This document shows positions 40,057 through 48,969 of a stretch of DNA of 64,000 bases, piece after piece. The notes below the pieces were generated by a model, which did not search any database, was not told the DNA's origin, and saw only the letters and a program-made list of their open reading frames with translations. The position numbers and the translations under genes are program-made. Position 1 is the first letter of the stretch; each line of letters begins with the position of its first letter. The stretch covers positions 124,001-188,000 of the forward strand of contig CDRNVI010000063.1 in assembly GCA_977017575.1 (NCBI GenBank), read 5' to 3'. The stretch comes from Paramoeba atlantica (taxonomy: Eukaryota; Discosea).

Positions 40057-41631
40057 TCATGTAAGTGCTCTACTTGCACGATTAAGTGTGCTTTGAGACA
40101 AGCCCAATTTTTTACTTTTCAATTGCGCTATATACGCTAAGTACTCATCTCTGGTTTTCTGTACTTTTTTAAGTTCGTCATGTAAAATTTCCTCATTTTG
40201 CTCATCATGCGCCATTTGCTGAACTTGCAGCTCCAAACTTTCAACATCTCGTTCACACATTTCTTTCTTTCTATGACATGCAGAAATCAATAATTCGATA
40301 GAGGAACGCCAATATGCATCGTAACGACGCGTCCGTGATTGAACTCGAAATATTTCGGACTCAAGTTTTTGCTGGTCCTCCTTCACATCGAAGATAAAAG
40401 ACCGACTGTAATCTTGAAACTTAGTTTTAATCTCATCCGTATCACGTAGGACTTGCTGGACGTGCGAAAGTGTTTTCTCTAAAAGGCGTTCATGATTCTG
40501 CAAGGCAGAATGTTGTCGAGTGCGTTGCATTCTTACAGATTTCTTATCACATGCAAGTTGCATGTATTTTCTTGTATCTGCTTCATGTTGTTCCGTTAAA
40601 TCTTCTATTTGAGAGAGACTTTCGGCCACATGATTCCATAACTGGTCCCTCTTCTGGGAAGTAGCCTGCATACGTTTGCTAAGAAACTCTTGTGTTGTGT
40701 AGACGTTATCATCATCGGTTGAACACAAATACACTTTAAACCTTGAAAGCTTTTGTAAGTCTGATTCTGCTCTTTGTTGCAATTGTTCTACCGAACTTCG
40801 AATTTCGTACGTGCATGTGGATACTTGCCTAATAGGCTCATTGAATACGTCAATGTCAGAGAAATTACGTAATTTGTTGGTGTGAAGGCCCAATGAATGT
40901 ACTTTGCGATGCAGAAACCTCAAGTGTGACTCGATTCGTTCAGAAAGAAAGTTTTCCTCTCGTTTATTGTCCGAAAGTCTTCTTTCAGGGATAGAATTCT
41001 CAGAGGTGCCCTTCAAGCTTAAGGGACGACGCAACATTGCTTGTCTCTGAGCAAAAGAATCGTCGATCTCGGAACTCGTTTTCTCATTTTCATCAGAATC
41101 TTTTGAGGTCTCCAAAATATGGTGGCGCAATTCTAAAAATTCCGTTATTTTATGAAGTTCTGCCTTGACGATCGCCAGCAATGCATTCTGCTCTTTGGAA
41201 TTTTCCAAGAAAATATTTTTCATTAGGCGAATAACCCCTTTCATACTATCAATTGCTTTGTGTAACGAAATGTGCATGCTGTTAGTGATATTCGACAAAT
41301 GAGAAAGTTCGAGCTCTAAAGTACCATAGTAAGAGTCCCCCAGAGTTGATTGCAGGGGAACAGTGCTCTCCCATAGTTCGTGTGGCCAAACTTCTAACCC
41401 GATTTCCTTCATCAATTTAAATTCATCTTGCTCTGCAATGTCTTCAAACTCAATTTGATTTATTGCTTCAATTTGTTGTACTATCTTTTCCGAAGTGAAA
41501 TTTTTTCGAGCATCCTTCACGGACTCTCTGACAGCTTTGAGTAACTTTATATTGAATTCTTTTTGGGCAACCCAATTTTCATTCCAATGTTGCGGTGTCG
41601 TTTTATTCTTTCCTGCCCCCGAAGTTTCCAT
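40057..41631 (-). CDS. Paraflagellar-rod-like coiled-coil protein
   Basis: A 524-residue protein, almost entirely alpha-helical and rich in Glu, Gln, Lys and Leu. The segment around W in QLWNHVAESL, through an H and the LLE of HERLLEKTL, lines up without gaps over 54 residues with the same W, H and LLE spacing I recall for the PFR1/PFR2 (Flagellar_rod) domain. The region before it has an RAESDLQKL that corresponds to the RCEDDLRNL of that family. Such proteins build the rod beside the axoneme in euglenozoan flagella. The N-terminal half is divergent, so it may be a PFR-related accessory protein, not a main rod subunit. Confidence 0.6.
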   Translation of the reverse strand: METSGAGKNKTTPQHWNENWVAQKEFNIKLLKAVRESVKDARKNFTSEKIVQQIEAINQIEFEDIAEQDEFKLMKEIGLEVWPHELWESTVPLQSTLGDSYYGTLELELSHLSNITNSMHISLHKAIDSMKGVIRLMKNIFLENSKEQNALLAIVKAELHKITEFLELRHHILETSKDSDENEKTSSEIDDSFAQRQAMLRRPLSLKGTSENSIPERRLSDNKREENFLSERIESHLRFLHRKVHSLGLHTNKLRNFSDIDVFNEPIRQVSTCTYEIRSSVEQLQQRAESDLQKLSRFKVYLCSTDDDNVYTTQEFLSKRMQATSQKRDQLWNHVAESLSQIEDLTEQHEADTRKYMQLACDKKSVRMQRTRQHSALQNHERLLEKTLSHVQQVLRDTDEIKTKFQDYSRSFIFDVKEDQQKLESEIFRVQSRTRRYDAYWRSSIELLISACHRKKEMCERDVESLELQVQQMAHDEQNEEILHDELKKVQKTRDEYLAYIAQLKSKKLGLSQSTLNRASRALT

Positions 41632-42042
41632 ACAGAAAATATAATACTGGTATACTGCACGTAAAAAAATCTTTTTAATAATTGTAAGGCTATTTACTGT
41701 GACTAGGGTAGACGAGCGTACAGTATAATCTGCTTAAAATATTTAAAAATTAACATGAAGATAAAATATGAGCGCTATACAAGTATCTTCTTTAAACACA
41801 CACTGAGAGTACGACGTCGCAGTTCCAAGTCGCAAATCTGGAATTCTGGCATACCGATTTAGAATGGCGAAAATGGATTACATGAATACGGTTTCGTTTT
41901 CAGAACTTATTAAATAACAGAAATATTTCTCCCGTAAGAAATAATTATGAAAACGAAAGACAAATTGGCATCACGTCAGTAATTGTAAAAAAATGCAAAA
42001 TATGGTATAATATTCATAATATTCTTTTTAGGGGTCCGTCTT
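41632..42042. other. Intergenic, no gene seen
   Basis: AT-rich spacer between the PFR-like gene start and the next LRR gene stop. Nothing recognised. Confidence 0.4.
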
Positions 42043-42948
42043 TTATATACGTTGCAGTTCCGTCGAAATGTTGTAAGGAATATTCTCTCCAAAGCTTGTT
42101 AGCTGATTCCGGGTAAGGTCAACCCAGAACAGATTCGGTGGTAGGCTACTGAGATCTACACTTCCCTCATACATATTCTTTTGCAGGTGCAAATACCGCA
42201 AACTTTCCGGAAGATTCGCTAAATTAATTTTGCCTTCAAAGCGATTGCAATCTAGTCCCAAGTTGTTTAGATTAGGCGGGAGTGCTGTGAGGTCTGTATT
42301 TCCACAGAAGCGGTTCCCAGAAAGACGTATGCGAATTAATGTGCGTGGAAGATTTGTTAAAGAAACCTCTCCAGCGAATTCATTCGAAGACAGTCGTAGG
42401 TCCATAAGACTCGGAGGAAGATAATTCAAAGAAATTTCCCCCGATAATTGATTATCCGAAAGAATCAAAACATTGAGATCATGCGGTAAATGATTCAAGT
42501 CAATCGACCCTTCGAAGTTATTTTCTGCGAGACAAAGTATTTTCATAATTCGTGGCATCTCCGACAAGTCCAGCTGGCTTACTAATTCACAATCACTTAA
42601 GTATAGAGTGTGTATTTTTTCCGACAAACAACCAAGAGGCAATGACCCCCCTAATTTGTTACGAGAACCTCGAAAGTGCTCGAGTGAGCGTGGCATGTTC
42701 TCCCAGGAAAGCGGACCGCGTAGGCCAATAGAAGCCCAGTTCAGCTCGAGTAGTATACGCTCGTCATCGCAGCGCGCTCCGTACCATTCACAAGCCTCTG
42801 TGTTAGGGGTCCATGTTGGCTCGCTGTGCGAGACATTTCGAACGAAACGAACTAATTCGTACTCTGTGGGAAGCACAGACCCCCGGACTTTACCGGAACG
42901 AGTTAAAGGTGTAGTGTAATCAAAGTCAGCAGCAGAAACTGTGATCAT
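42043..42948 (-). CDS. LRR protein, N-cap plus about 9 repeats
   Basis: Intact 301-residue paralogue. The N-module SGKVRGSVLPTEYELVRFVR is followed by EPTWTPNTEACEWYGARC (Cys at about 53 and 60), then LRRs such as LPPSLMDLRLSSNEFAGEVS and LPPNLNNLGLDCNRFEGKIN. No basic patch, signal peptide or membrane segment is evident. The ATG follows a pyrimidine run (tttgtatttcttctcac) without an AG. It is the closest in plan to the gene at 4474-5244. Confidence 0.9.
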   Translation of the reverse strand: MITVSAADFDYTTPLTRSGKVRGSVLPTEYELVRFVRNVSHSEPTWTPNTEACEWYGARCDDERILLELNWASIGLRGPLSWENMPRSLEHFRGSRNKLGGSLPLGCLSEKIHTLYLSDCELVSQLDLSEMPRIMKILCLAENNFEGSIDLNHLPHDLNVLILSDNQLSGEISLNYLPPSLMDLRLSSNEFAGEVSLTNLPRTLIRIRLSGNRFCGNTDLTALPPNLNNLGLDCNRFEGKINLANLPESLRYLHLQKNMYEGSVDLSSLPPNLFWVDLTRNQLTSFGENIPYNISTELQRI

Positions 42949-43191
42949 GTGAGAAGAAATACAAACAAATGTGGTATTGCGGTTTTAATGGGAAGTGACC
43001 GAAGAAAAAAGCGGTTTGATAGTTATGGTGGATTACATAGATGTAGATTTACCAAAAAGAGTGTCTTTCTGTCTTATCTAAAGTACCTCGTAATGCCAAA
43101 ATGAAAGTATGGAACGTGCTGCATATCAAATAAAATTATGTGTTTCGTAAAACGTTGTCCAATGATTTGACGAGTTTGGAGGAAAGCTCTC

Positions 43192-43764
43192 CTATGAGAC
43201 TCCTATGAGACGTAAATGGTGCTGCAGAAACGACATAGCTTCTGGAGGGTAGAGAACCCCTTTTGATGAATAAAAACCGCAAAGCTTCCGCTCGACGTCC
43301 AGTGCCGCTTGAGACGAAACTGAGGCGCCGTAGATCCCCGTCCACTTTCCCAAAGTGGAGGATTCAAAAGTGACAAATCGAACTCGTACAGACTCTCTAT
43401 TTTCAGTTAAGTCAGTGGTTACTTGTAACACATACGGATGTTTTGCTGTAGGAGAGGTTACGAGAAGAGATTTCCTCTCTACAACGGACCCTACGAACCA
43501 AAGAACGACGCTCTGAGCATAATAGCAAGCAATACAAAATGCCATAAGAGTTGTTACTTTGAATAACGGATAGTAAACAGAGTAAACGTGAAGAGCTATT
43601 GCGGTAAAAATTGCGGAAGCACTAAGTAGCTGACGTAACGTCCAAGCAGTACGGTTCTCCACAAAACCATATTGTGTTACAAGAATCTCGTGAATGCATT
43701 CATCGAGTCGCCGATGCATTTGCTCGGGATCGTTAACCGGTACTGGCGCAGCAAGGTCAATCAT
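43192..43764 (-). CDS. Probable signal peptidase complex subunit 2
   Basis: About 190 residues from the ATG at 43764 (MIDLAAPVPVNDPEQ). The open frame continues upstream with no homology, so the shorter start is preferred. The layout fits SPC2/SPCS2: an N-terminal DPEQMHRRLDECIHEIL helix, GFVEN, two hydrophobic segments (LLSASAIFTAIALHVYSVYY and TTLMAFCIACYYAQSVVLWF) joined by a short loop, then EKxx-like ERKSLL and a C-terminal beta-rich cytosolic domain. The subunit sits in the ER membrane and helps signal peptidase act on secretory precursors. No other secretion genes are adjacent. Confidence 0.65.
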   Translation of the reverse strand: MIDLAAPVPVNDPEQMHRRLDECIHEILVTQYGFVENRTAWTLRQLLSASAIFTAIALHVYSVYYPLFKVTTLMAFCIACYYAQSVVLWFVGSVVERKSLLVTSPTAKHPYVLQVTTDLTENRESVRVRFVTFESSTLGKWTGIYGASVSSQAALDVERKLCGFYSSKGVLYPPEAMSFLQHHLRLIGVS

Positions 43765-43896
43765 ATCACAAGTGTTATACAAACAATCGAAGAAAAGTAT
43801 ATGAAACAAGTACGGAAATGAGTATACGAAGGGAAGGGAAGAGATTTCTTCAACGAAGTTAAAATTGTCGAATAGGCTACGTATGCAAAGGTGCAC

Positions 43897-44544
43897 GATT
43901 CAATTCCAAAGAGCATGAAAACAAAAATATTTAGCAATCTTCTTTTACTACACCTTTCTCTGTTTTAAGAAAGTTTAAGGTTTCTTACTTAGTTCGCGGT
44001 GTACGCCGCGAACAAGTCGCCTGTTTCTGCTTGATAACTAATAATAGATTTGAAATCATTTAGGCGTGTACGCTCCTTAATATTGGGATACTTACGTTAC
44101 CTCCTGCAGCATACTTGTATGTACATCACATAGTCTCTTACAATGTAAGATGGATGTAAGATGGACAGAATATGGAAGGAAAAACTGAACACTTTACTCG
44201 GATGAGCTGATTGCTTGTATTGCTTGCCATATGCGTAAAATATAGATTACAGTTCCTGCCCAACAGTATTAACACAATGTACTGCTCAACATCTCAAATG
44301 ACTTTTGGTTCAGTGACATTGGACTTCACGATCCAGACAATTCCCTTCATACTGCATAGCTCAACTTCATGCTGTATTGCTTGTATCCTGATGTAAATGA
44401 GTAGCATTGTTTCCCCAGGTAGAGGAAGATCCAATCAGAAAAAAACCATCGAAAATGCTTACCCTAACAAGAAAAGGTAAAAACCTACGAAGGACCATTT
44501 GCCTAACGACAGTTCACAGAAAGGCTCGGGTACTTCTTACAGGA
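43897..44544. other. Intergenic, no gene seen
   Basis: Contains a GTTCGCGGTGTACGCCGCGAAC hairpin-like phrase near 43991 and repeated atgtaagatgga words near 44143. No gene supported. Confidence 0.35.
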
Positions 44545-45729
44545 CTATGATATGCAGCATGAAGATTTTCCAGTAAATGTAATGTTTTTCTCATTTTGCG
44601 GATTAAAAGTGAGTTGCAACCCTTTGTATGCAGAAAATATCGTTTCATCAACCTCTCCGGTAAGAAAGTTATTTTGAATCGATAACACGCGCAACAAGGG
44701 CGGCAACTTTGTGAGGCAAAGATTCCCAATAAACAAATTCCCATTCAGGTGCAAAGTTTTTATAGCGGGAGGTAAGTGCAACAGATCCAGCGTGGCACTT
44801 AAAGCATTGTTATCCAGTGCAAGAAACTCAAGACATGACGGCAGCATGTTCAAATAAATACCACCCGCTAGCCTATTCTGCGATAGGTTCAACTCAAGCA
44901 AGGAAAACGGCAAAAAGTTCAAACAAATATCACCACTAAACCGATTATGCCCAGCTCCCACAAATTGCAACCCCGTCGGAAGCGTCGTAAGATCCAGCTC
45001 CCCGGTAAAGCCATTTTCATACACCCCCAGCACCACGAGTTCGCGCGGGAGGGTCTCTGTGCGAATCCCCCCGGTAAACCGGTTCGCCCCGAGCTCCAGC
45101 ACACGCAGCCCCGGTGGGAGCTGTGCGAACTCCACAGCCCCGGTGAACCGATTATGGTGCAGCGAGAGGCGTTGGAGGGCGCGGGAGAGGTACTCGGGGC
45201 TGACCACCCCGCCGAGTTGGTTCTCCCCCACCGAGAGCACCTGGAGCCGTGGGAGTCGATGGGTGGCATAGAGCCCCCCGGAGAAGGTGTTGCGCGCGAG
45301 ACGTAGGGTCTCGAGGGCGGTACACCGCTCCGGGATGTCGATACGCCCGCTGAGGGCGTTGTCTCGGAGGTTAACATGGACCGTGGTGGAGGGGAGCGCG
45401 GGCCAGTGGATACTGCCCTCGAGTCCCATCACGGCCCAGTCAATGGAGATTACGGCGCCATCGGGGCCGCATTTGACCCCACGCCACTGGTGGACGGGGA
45501 GGAAGCAGACGGGGTCGCTGGGGTGGGCGGAGAGCGTGGATTGGAACCACTCCCCGGGGTTGTAGAGGTACTTGACAAAGGCCTGGAGTTGAGTCTCTAC
45601 GGAGGGTGACGCGGTGAAGGAAAGGGAGCGACGGGTGAGTGGAGAGGTTGCTTTTTGGTCTTTGTCGAAGTTGGAAGAGGGATCAAGAGAGTGCACGAAT
45701 GCAGAGGGTGCGCTGTGAAGGAATAGCAT
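44545..45729 (-). CDS. LRR protein with GC-rich 5' half
   Basis: A 394-residue LRR protein from the ATG at 45729 (MLFLHSAPSAFVHSLDP); the frame is open further upstream but only from a GTG. It belongs with 47669-48778 in a second subgroup: QLQAFVKYLYNPGEWF replaces the LPxEYEL module, and the N-cap reads HQWRGVKC. About eleven repeats follow (LPPGLRVLELGANRFTGGIR). The first half (44940-45600) is very GC-rich, the end is AT-rich. The final residues (GKSSCCIS) are Cys-rich near the C-terminus and, with CILS in the paralogue, look like possible lipidation motifs. Confidence 0.85.
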   Translation of the reverse strand: MLFLHSAPSAFVHSLDPSSNFDKDQKATSPLTRRSLSFTASPSVETQLQAFVKYLYNPGEWFQSTLSAHPSDPVCFLPVHQWRGVKCGPDGAVISIDWAVMGLEGSIHWPALPSTTVHVNLRDNALSGRIDIPERCTALETLRLARNTFSGGLYATHRLPRLQVLSVGENQLGGVVSPEYLSRALQRLSLHHNRFTGAVEFAQLPPGLRVLELGANRFTGGIRTETLPRELVVLGVYENGFTGELDLTTLPTGLQFVGAGHNRFSGDICLNFLPFSLLELNLSQNRLAGGIYLNMLPSCLEFLALDNNALSATLDLLHLPPAIKTLHLNGNLFIGNLCLTKLPPLLRVLSIQNNFLTGEVDETIFSAYKGLQLTFNPQNEKNITFTGKSSCCIS

Positions 45730-46439
45730 GGAGAGAGAAAAAAGAAAAAAAAACACCCCAGTGCTCTTTTCAAGACAGAAAAGTGATGGTTCTTGCGATA
45801 GCTTTTGTACATGTACAAAATGTACATACAGAAAGGGAGGGAATTCGTAAGGGTTCACGTAACGTATACAGAAAGGGAGGGAATTCGTAAGGATTCAGCT
45901 ACTAGTCGTGCTTGTAGAATGTTTATTTTCATAGACAGGCAGAATGCCTGGAGTCCAACGGACCGAAACTATTAATCATCATTTAGAGTAGTTCGTGATA
46001 AGAAAAAGTCCCCCCTTTTTTCTAAGAAAAAACTTACAAAAAAAGTGTGTAAGTGGCTAACTTAGAGGAATGAAACTTAAAAAAACGTCACCTGGACGAA
46101 CCGAAGCGAACCGAGGCGAACCGACCCAATCCCATTGAAACCAATGACGATTTCTACTTGGCGTTTTTTTCAAAGCTAGCTGCAAACTTTCCATGTTCAA
46201 AAAAATGTGCACTTCTATATGATTTTCTTGTATACTCCCACATTACACGCTGCAGTCCTAGAGGCACAGTTCCGGCACTGTGAAGTGAAGTCTTTACTGG
46301 AGGACGGAGAAAACCTCTAGTATCATGGAAATTTTCCTTGCAGTATGGAGGTGCCTGTGATGGTACGGACGCATGTAAGTGTTTGTAAATTTCTTGTTGA
46401 CTTATTTCTCCTTTCCTTCTTTACTCCCCCCCCCCCCCC
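45730..46439. other. Intergenic, no gene seen
   Basis: Contains a direct repeat of TACAGAAAGGGAGGGAATTC (near 45828 and 45867) upstream of the LRR gene and a triple cgaaccgaag-like repeat at 46097-46125. A pyrimidine tract of about 40 bases ends at 46439. Confidence 0.4.
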
Positions 46440-46850
46440 ATGGCAGAACTCCCCAAGGGTCTATTGTTCTGTGCGTACTGTGGCTCGAAGTTCGAACCAC
46501 CCTCCCCTCCCACCGGCTGTGCCCGACGTGTGCACACACAACCGGCCAGGCGTACCGACCCATCTGGGACGCACCCTCATCTCTTGGGCCAGCCCACGGC
46601 GGACGCAAGCAGAACACCTCCTCGCGTGAGTCCTCCCGTTCCCTCTCCCGCGATAGCAGGCCGTGCCTCTTTTGCACGCAGCCGTTCTCCCCTGGACATC
46701 ATTTCCACCGTTTCTGTCCCGTGTGCGCGGAATTGAGGGCCCAGCGCCAGAGCTCGGCCCCCCACCCATCACCCGGATCCAAGTGGACGAAAGGTTCGTT
46801 GGAAAGCGAAAGTAAAAGTAGGCGCCAGCGGAAGAGGATGGTGGTTTACC
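46440..46850 (+). pseudogene. Zinc-ribbon-like ORF, frame-disrupted (uncertain)
   Basis: The ATG at 46440 follows a long pyrimidine tract and opens MAELPKGLLFCAYCGSKFEP. A second CxxC (RLCPTC) and another pair (PCLFC and FCPVC) are read in a neighbouring frame, in which FCAYCGSKF-like and CLFCTQPF-like units would be two related zinc fingers. Either the gene has a frame change near 46500 or the match is accidental. It is GC-rich and on the plus strand, unlike the host genes. Family unknown. Confidence 0.3.
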
Positions 46851-46856
46851 ACCGTC

Positions 46857-47292
46857 ATGGAGATCCGCGGACAAGAAATGGGAAGAACCCATTGGAAGTT
46901 ATTCAAACGCAGAGACGCTGAAATATTACATATCTTCATCCTGTCGCACTTGACGAGCGCGAGGGCTGTTGTTTTCACTGACTGTTGGGGGGCGTTTACC
47001 ATTCTGGGGGACTTTAGTCGCCACCACGCTGTCAATCACAACGTTTGTGAACTTCCAAGGCTACCACACTAACACCGCTGAAGAGTCGAATCGCATCATC
47101 AAAGACTGGGTGAGAAAACAGCACTGTAATTTTGGTGAGAAGTGCAACGTAAAGTTGAAGGTGAGCGACAACGATGTGCCATTAAGAATATTTAAGGACA
47201 TTCATGATTTTTGTGATTGTATTCATACATTCCAAAGAAATAGAGGAAGTAGTAAAGGTGCGTATAGATCATGGCGGTTTTTTACTTATTAG
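46857..47292 (+). pseudogene. Merlin-type transposase fragment with frameshift
   Basis: One frame gives VVFTDCWGAFTILGDFSRHH and AVNHN, the second-Asp region of ISXO2/Merlin enzymes. Another frame continues FVNFQGYHTNTAEESNRIIK, the closing block with its Glu, then a Lys-rich tail. The change of frame lies near 47040. The first Asp is not found with confidence. Third distinct Merlin-type relic in the window. Confidence 0.6.
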
Positions 47293-47668
47293 AGCATGAG
47301 AAGATTTTGTACAAGATTTTATCTTCGTTCTACAACATATTCTTCACAAGTACACATGTGGCCACACCACCGATGACGCGTCCCTTCCGTTGCTGCCTTT
47401 ACTGCAGTGTAAGCAAACATCTTCTGTAAATTGCAGAACATCCTTTTTAGCCTAAATTGACAAAATTGAACAGCCGATTCCGGATGTAAACCGATGAGTG
47501 ATTAAAAACATAGACTTTTAGTAAAATATGCACGGCTAGTGAAATATAATAATTCCCATGCTGTGCGTGTAGTGACTACGTTTCGAAAACGCTTCATTCA
47601 GTGTTCAGTAAGTCCAGTTCCAGATTTCGTATATTTCTCGTTGGCTGCTTGCACCCCATGCGCTTACT
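47293..47668. other. Intergenic, no gene seen
   Basis: AT-rich sequence between the Merlin relic and the LRR gene stop. Confidence 0.35.
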
Positions 47669-48778
47669 CTACGATAAGATGCATTTTTCTTTTCCAAGCT
47701 GAAGCGGCCCAGGTCGTTGAGGATTACCTGTAAACTGTGTACCAGTTGGAATTGCGGATTTATCAATAGGGCCCGTAAACTCGTTATTTTGTATTTCAAG
47801 AATTTTAAGCTCGGGCGGCAAATTTTGGATGAACAGGCGACCAAAAAATTGGTTGTCATTAAGTTGAAGAGTGTGAAGCATCTTCGGGAGGTGTGATAAC
47901 TCGAGTGTTCCACTTAGTCTGTTATGCGCCAGAGAAACTGAAACAGAAAAGGGAGGAAGCATGCTCAGATAGATCCCTCCAACCAACTCATTATTGGAAA
48001 GGTGAAGCTCAGTGAGCACCGGTGGTAAATACGACAGGCAGATTTCGCCGTGAAGCCTGTTATACATAACGTCTAGTGACTTCAACCGAGAAGGGAGCTC
48101 GGTGAGGTCTAGAGACCCAATCAGTCGATTGTGATCGAGCCCCAGAATTTCTAAAGCCGGCGGAAGGCCCACCAATGATATCTCCCCTGTGAGGTGATTC
48201 GACCCCAGAAACAGCACGTGCAGCCCTGCGGGAAGTGCGCTCAGCTCGAGGCTTCCCCCCAAAGCATTGTGGTGCAATGAAAGACCACGGAGAGAGGGGG
48301 CCAGTTCCTCCAGCCGCAGCTGACCGCTGAGAAGGTTCTCACTCAGAAACAACCTCCGTAGTACACGGAGCCCCAGAGTGGGATATAATCGTCCGGAAAA
48401 TGTGTTCCTCGAGAGCCGCACAATCTCAAGCGAGGTGCAATGTTCGGGAAGTACGACGGAGCCACCGAGAGCATTCTGGCGCAAGCTGATCTCACGCAGA
48501 CTCCGTGGCAGAGCGGCCCAGTTGATGCCGCCCTCCAGACCCATCTCGCCCCAAGAAATGCGCTGGATTTGACCGTCGGGGTTACATGTGACCCCTTCCC
48601 ATTGGTGAGCGGGGAAGGGGAGATCACACCCGGACGAAGTAGGGCGCAACCACGAGTCGTGAGGATTGTAAATGTATTGAACCAAATTCTGTAGCTGCAG
48701 CTCCGGGGAGAGGTCGGCGTTTAGCGGGGGAAGGGCTTGCGAAGAGGACTCCGAGAGGTGATGGGAAGAGGTATCCAT
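47669..48778 (-). CDS. LRR protein, subgroup 2
   Basis: Intact 369-residue protein. The start is Ser-rich and acidic (MDTSSHHLSESSSQALPPLN), then LQLQNLVQYIYNPHDSW and the N-cap HQWEGVTC at about 58-65. About eleven repeats follow (LPAGLHVLFLGSNHLTGEIS, LPPALEILGLDHNRLIGSLD). The C-terminus reads GKEKCILS, which would fit a CaaX-like prenylation signal (Cys, two aliphatic residues, Ser). The paralogue at 44545 ends SSCCIS, also with Cys fourth from the end. Membrane anchoring is therefore possible, but it is an inference. Confidence 0.88.
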   Translation of the reverse strand: MDTSSHHLSESSSQALPPLNADLSPELQLQNLVQYIYNPHDSWLRPTSSGCDLPFPAHQWEGVTCNPDGQIQRISWGEMGLEGGINWAALPRSLREISLRQNALGGSVVLPEHCTSLEIVRLSRNTFSGRLYPTLGLRVLRRLFLSENLLSGQLRLEELAPSLRGLSLHHNALGGSLELSALPAGLHVLFLGSNHLTGEISLVGLPPALEILGLDHNRLIGSLDLTELPSRLKSLDVMYNRLHGEICLSYLPPVLTELHLSNNELVGGIYLSMLPPFSVSVSLAHNRLSGTLELSHLPKMLHTLQLNDNQFFGRLFIQNLPPELKILEIQNNEFTGPIDKSAIPTGTQFTGNPQRPGPLQLGKEKCILS

Positions 48779-48969
48779 GAACAGAAAGGAATCCGCGAAG
48801 GATTTACAGAATCTTAGGGTTTTAAAAAACTCTTTTAGATTTTATGATTCTTGTATGAACAATTCAGTTCGAAAAGAAAAGTACTGTATCCTCCTGGTTA
48901 CCTGTCACTACTTTTCGGGAAAAGGTGAAATATACGAAAACAAGAAAAGGTGAGATATACAACTGTATA

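Noticed and set aside
44947-45609. Plus-strand ORFs opposite the LRR gene at 44545
   Set aside because: Mirror frames of regular LRR codons, with no domain of their own.
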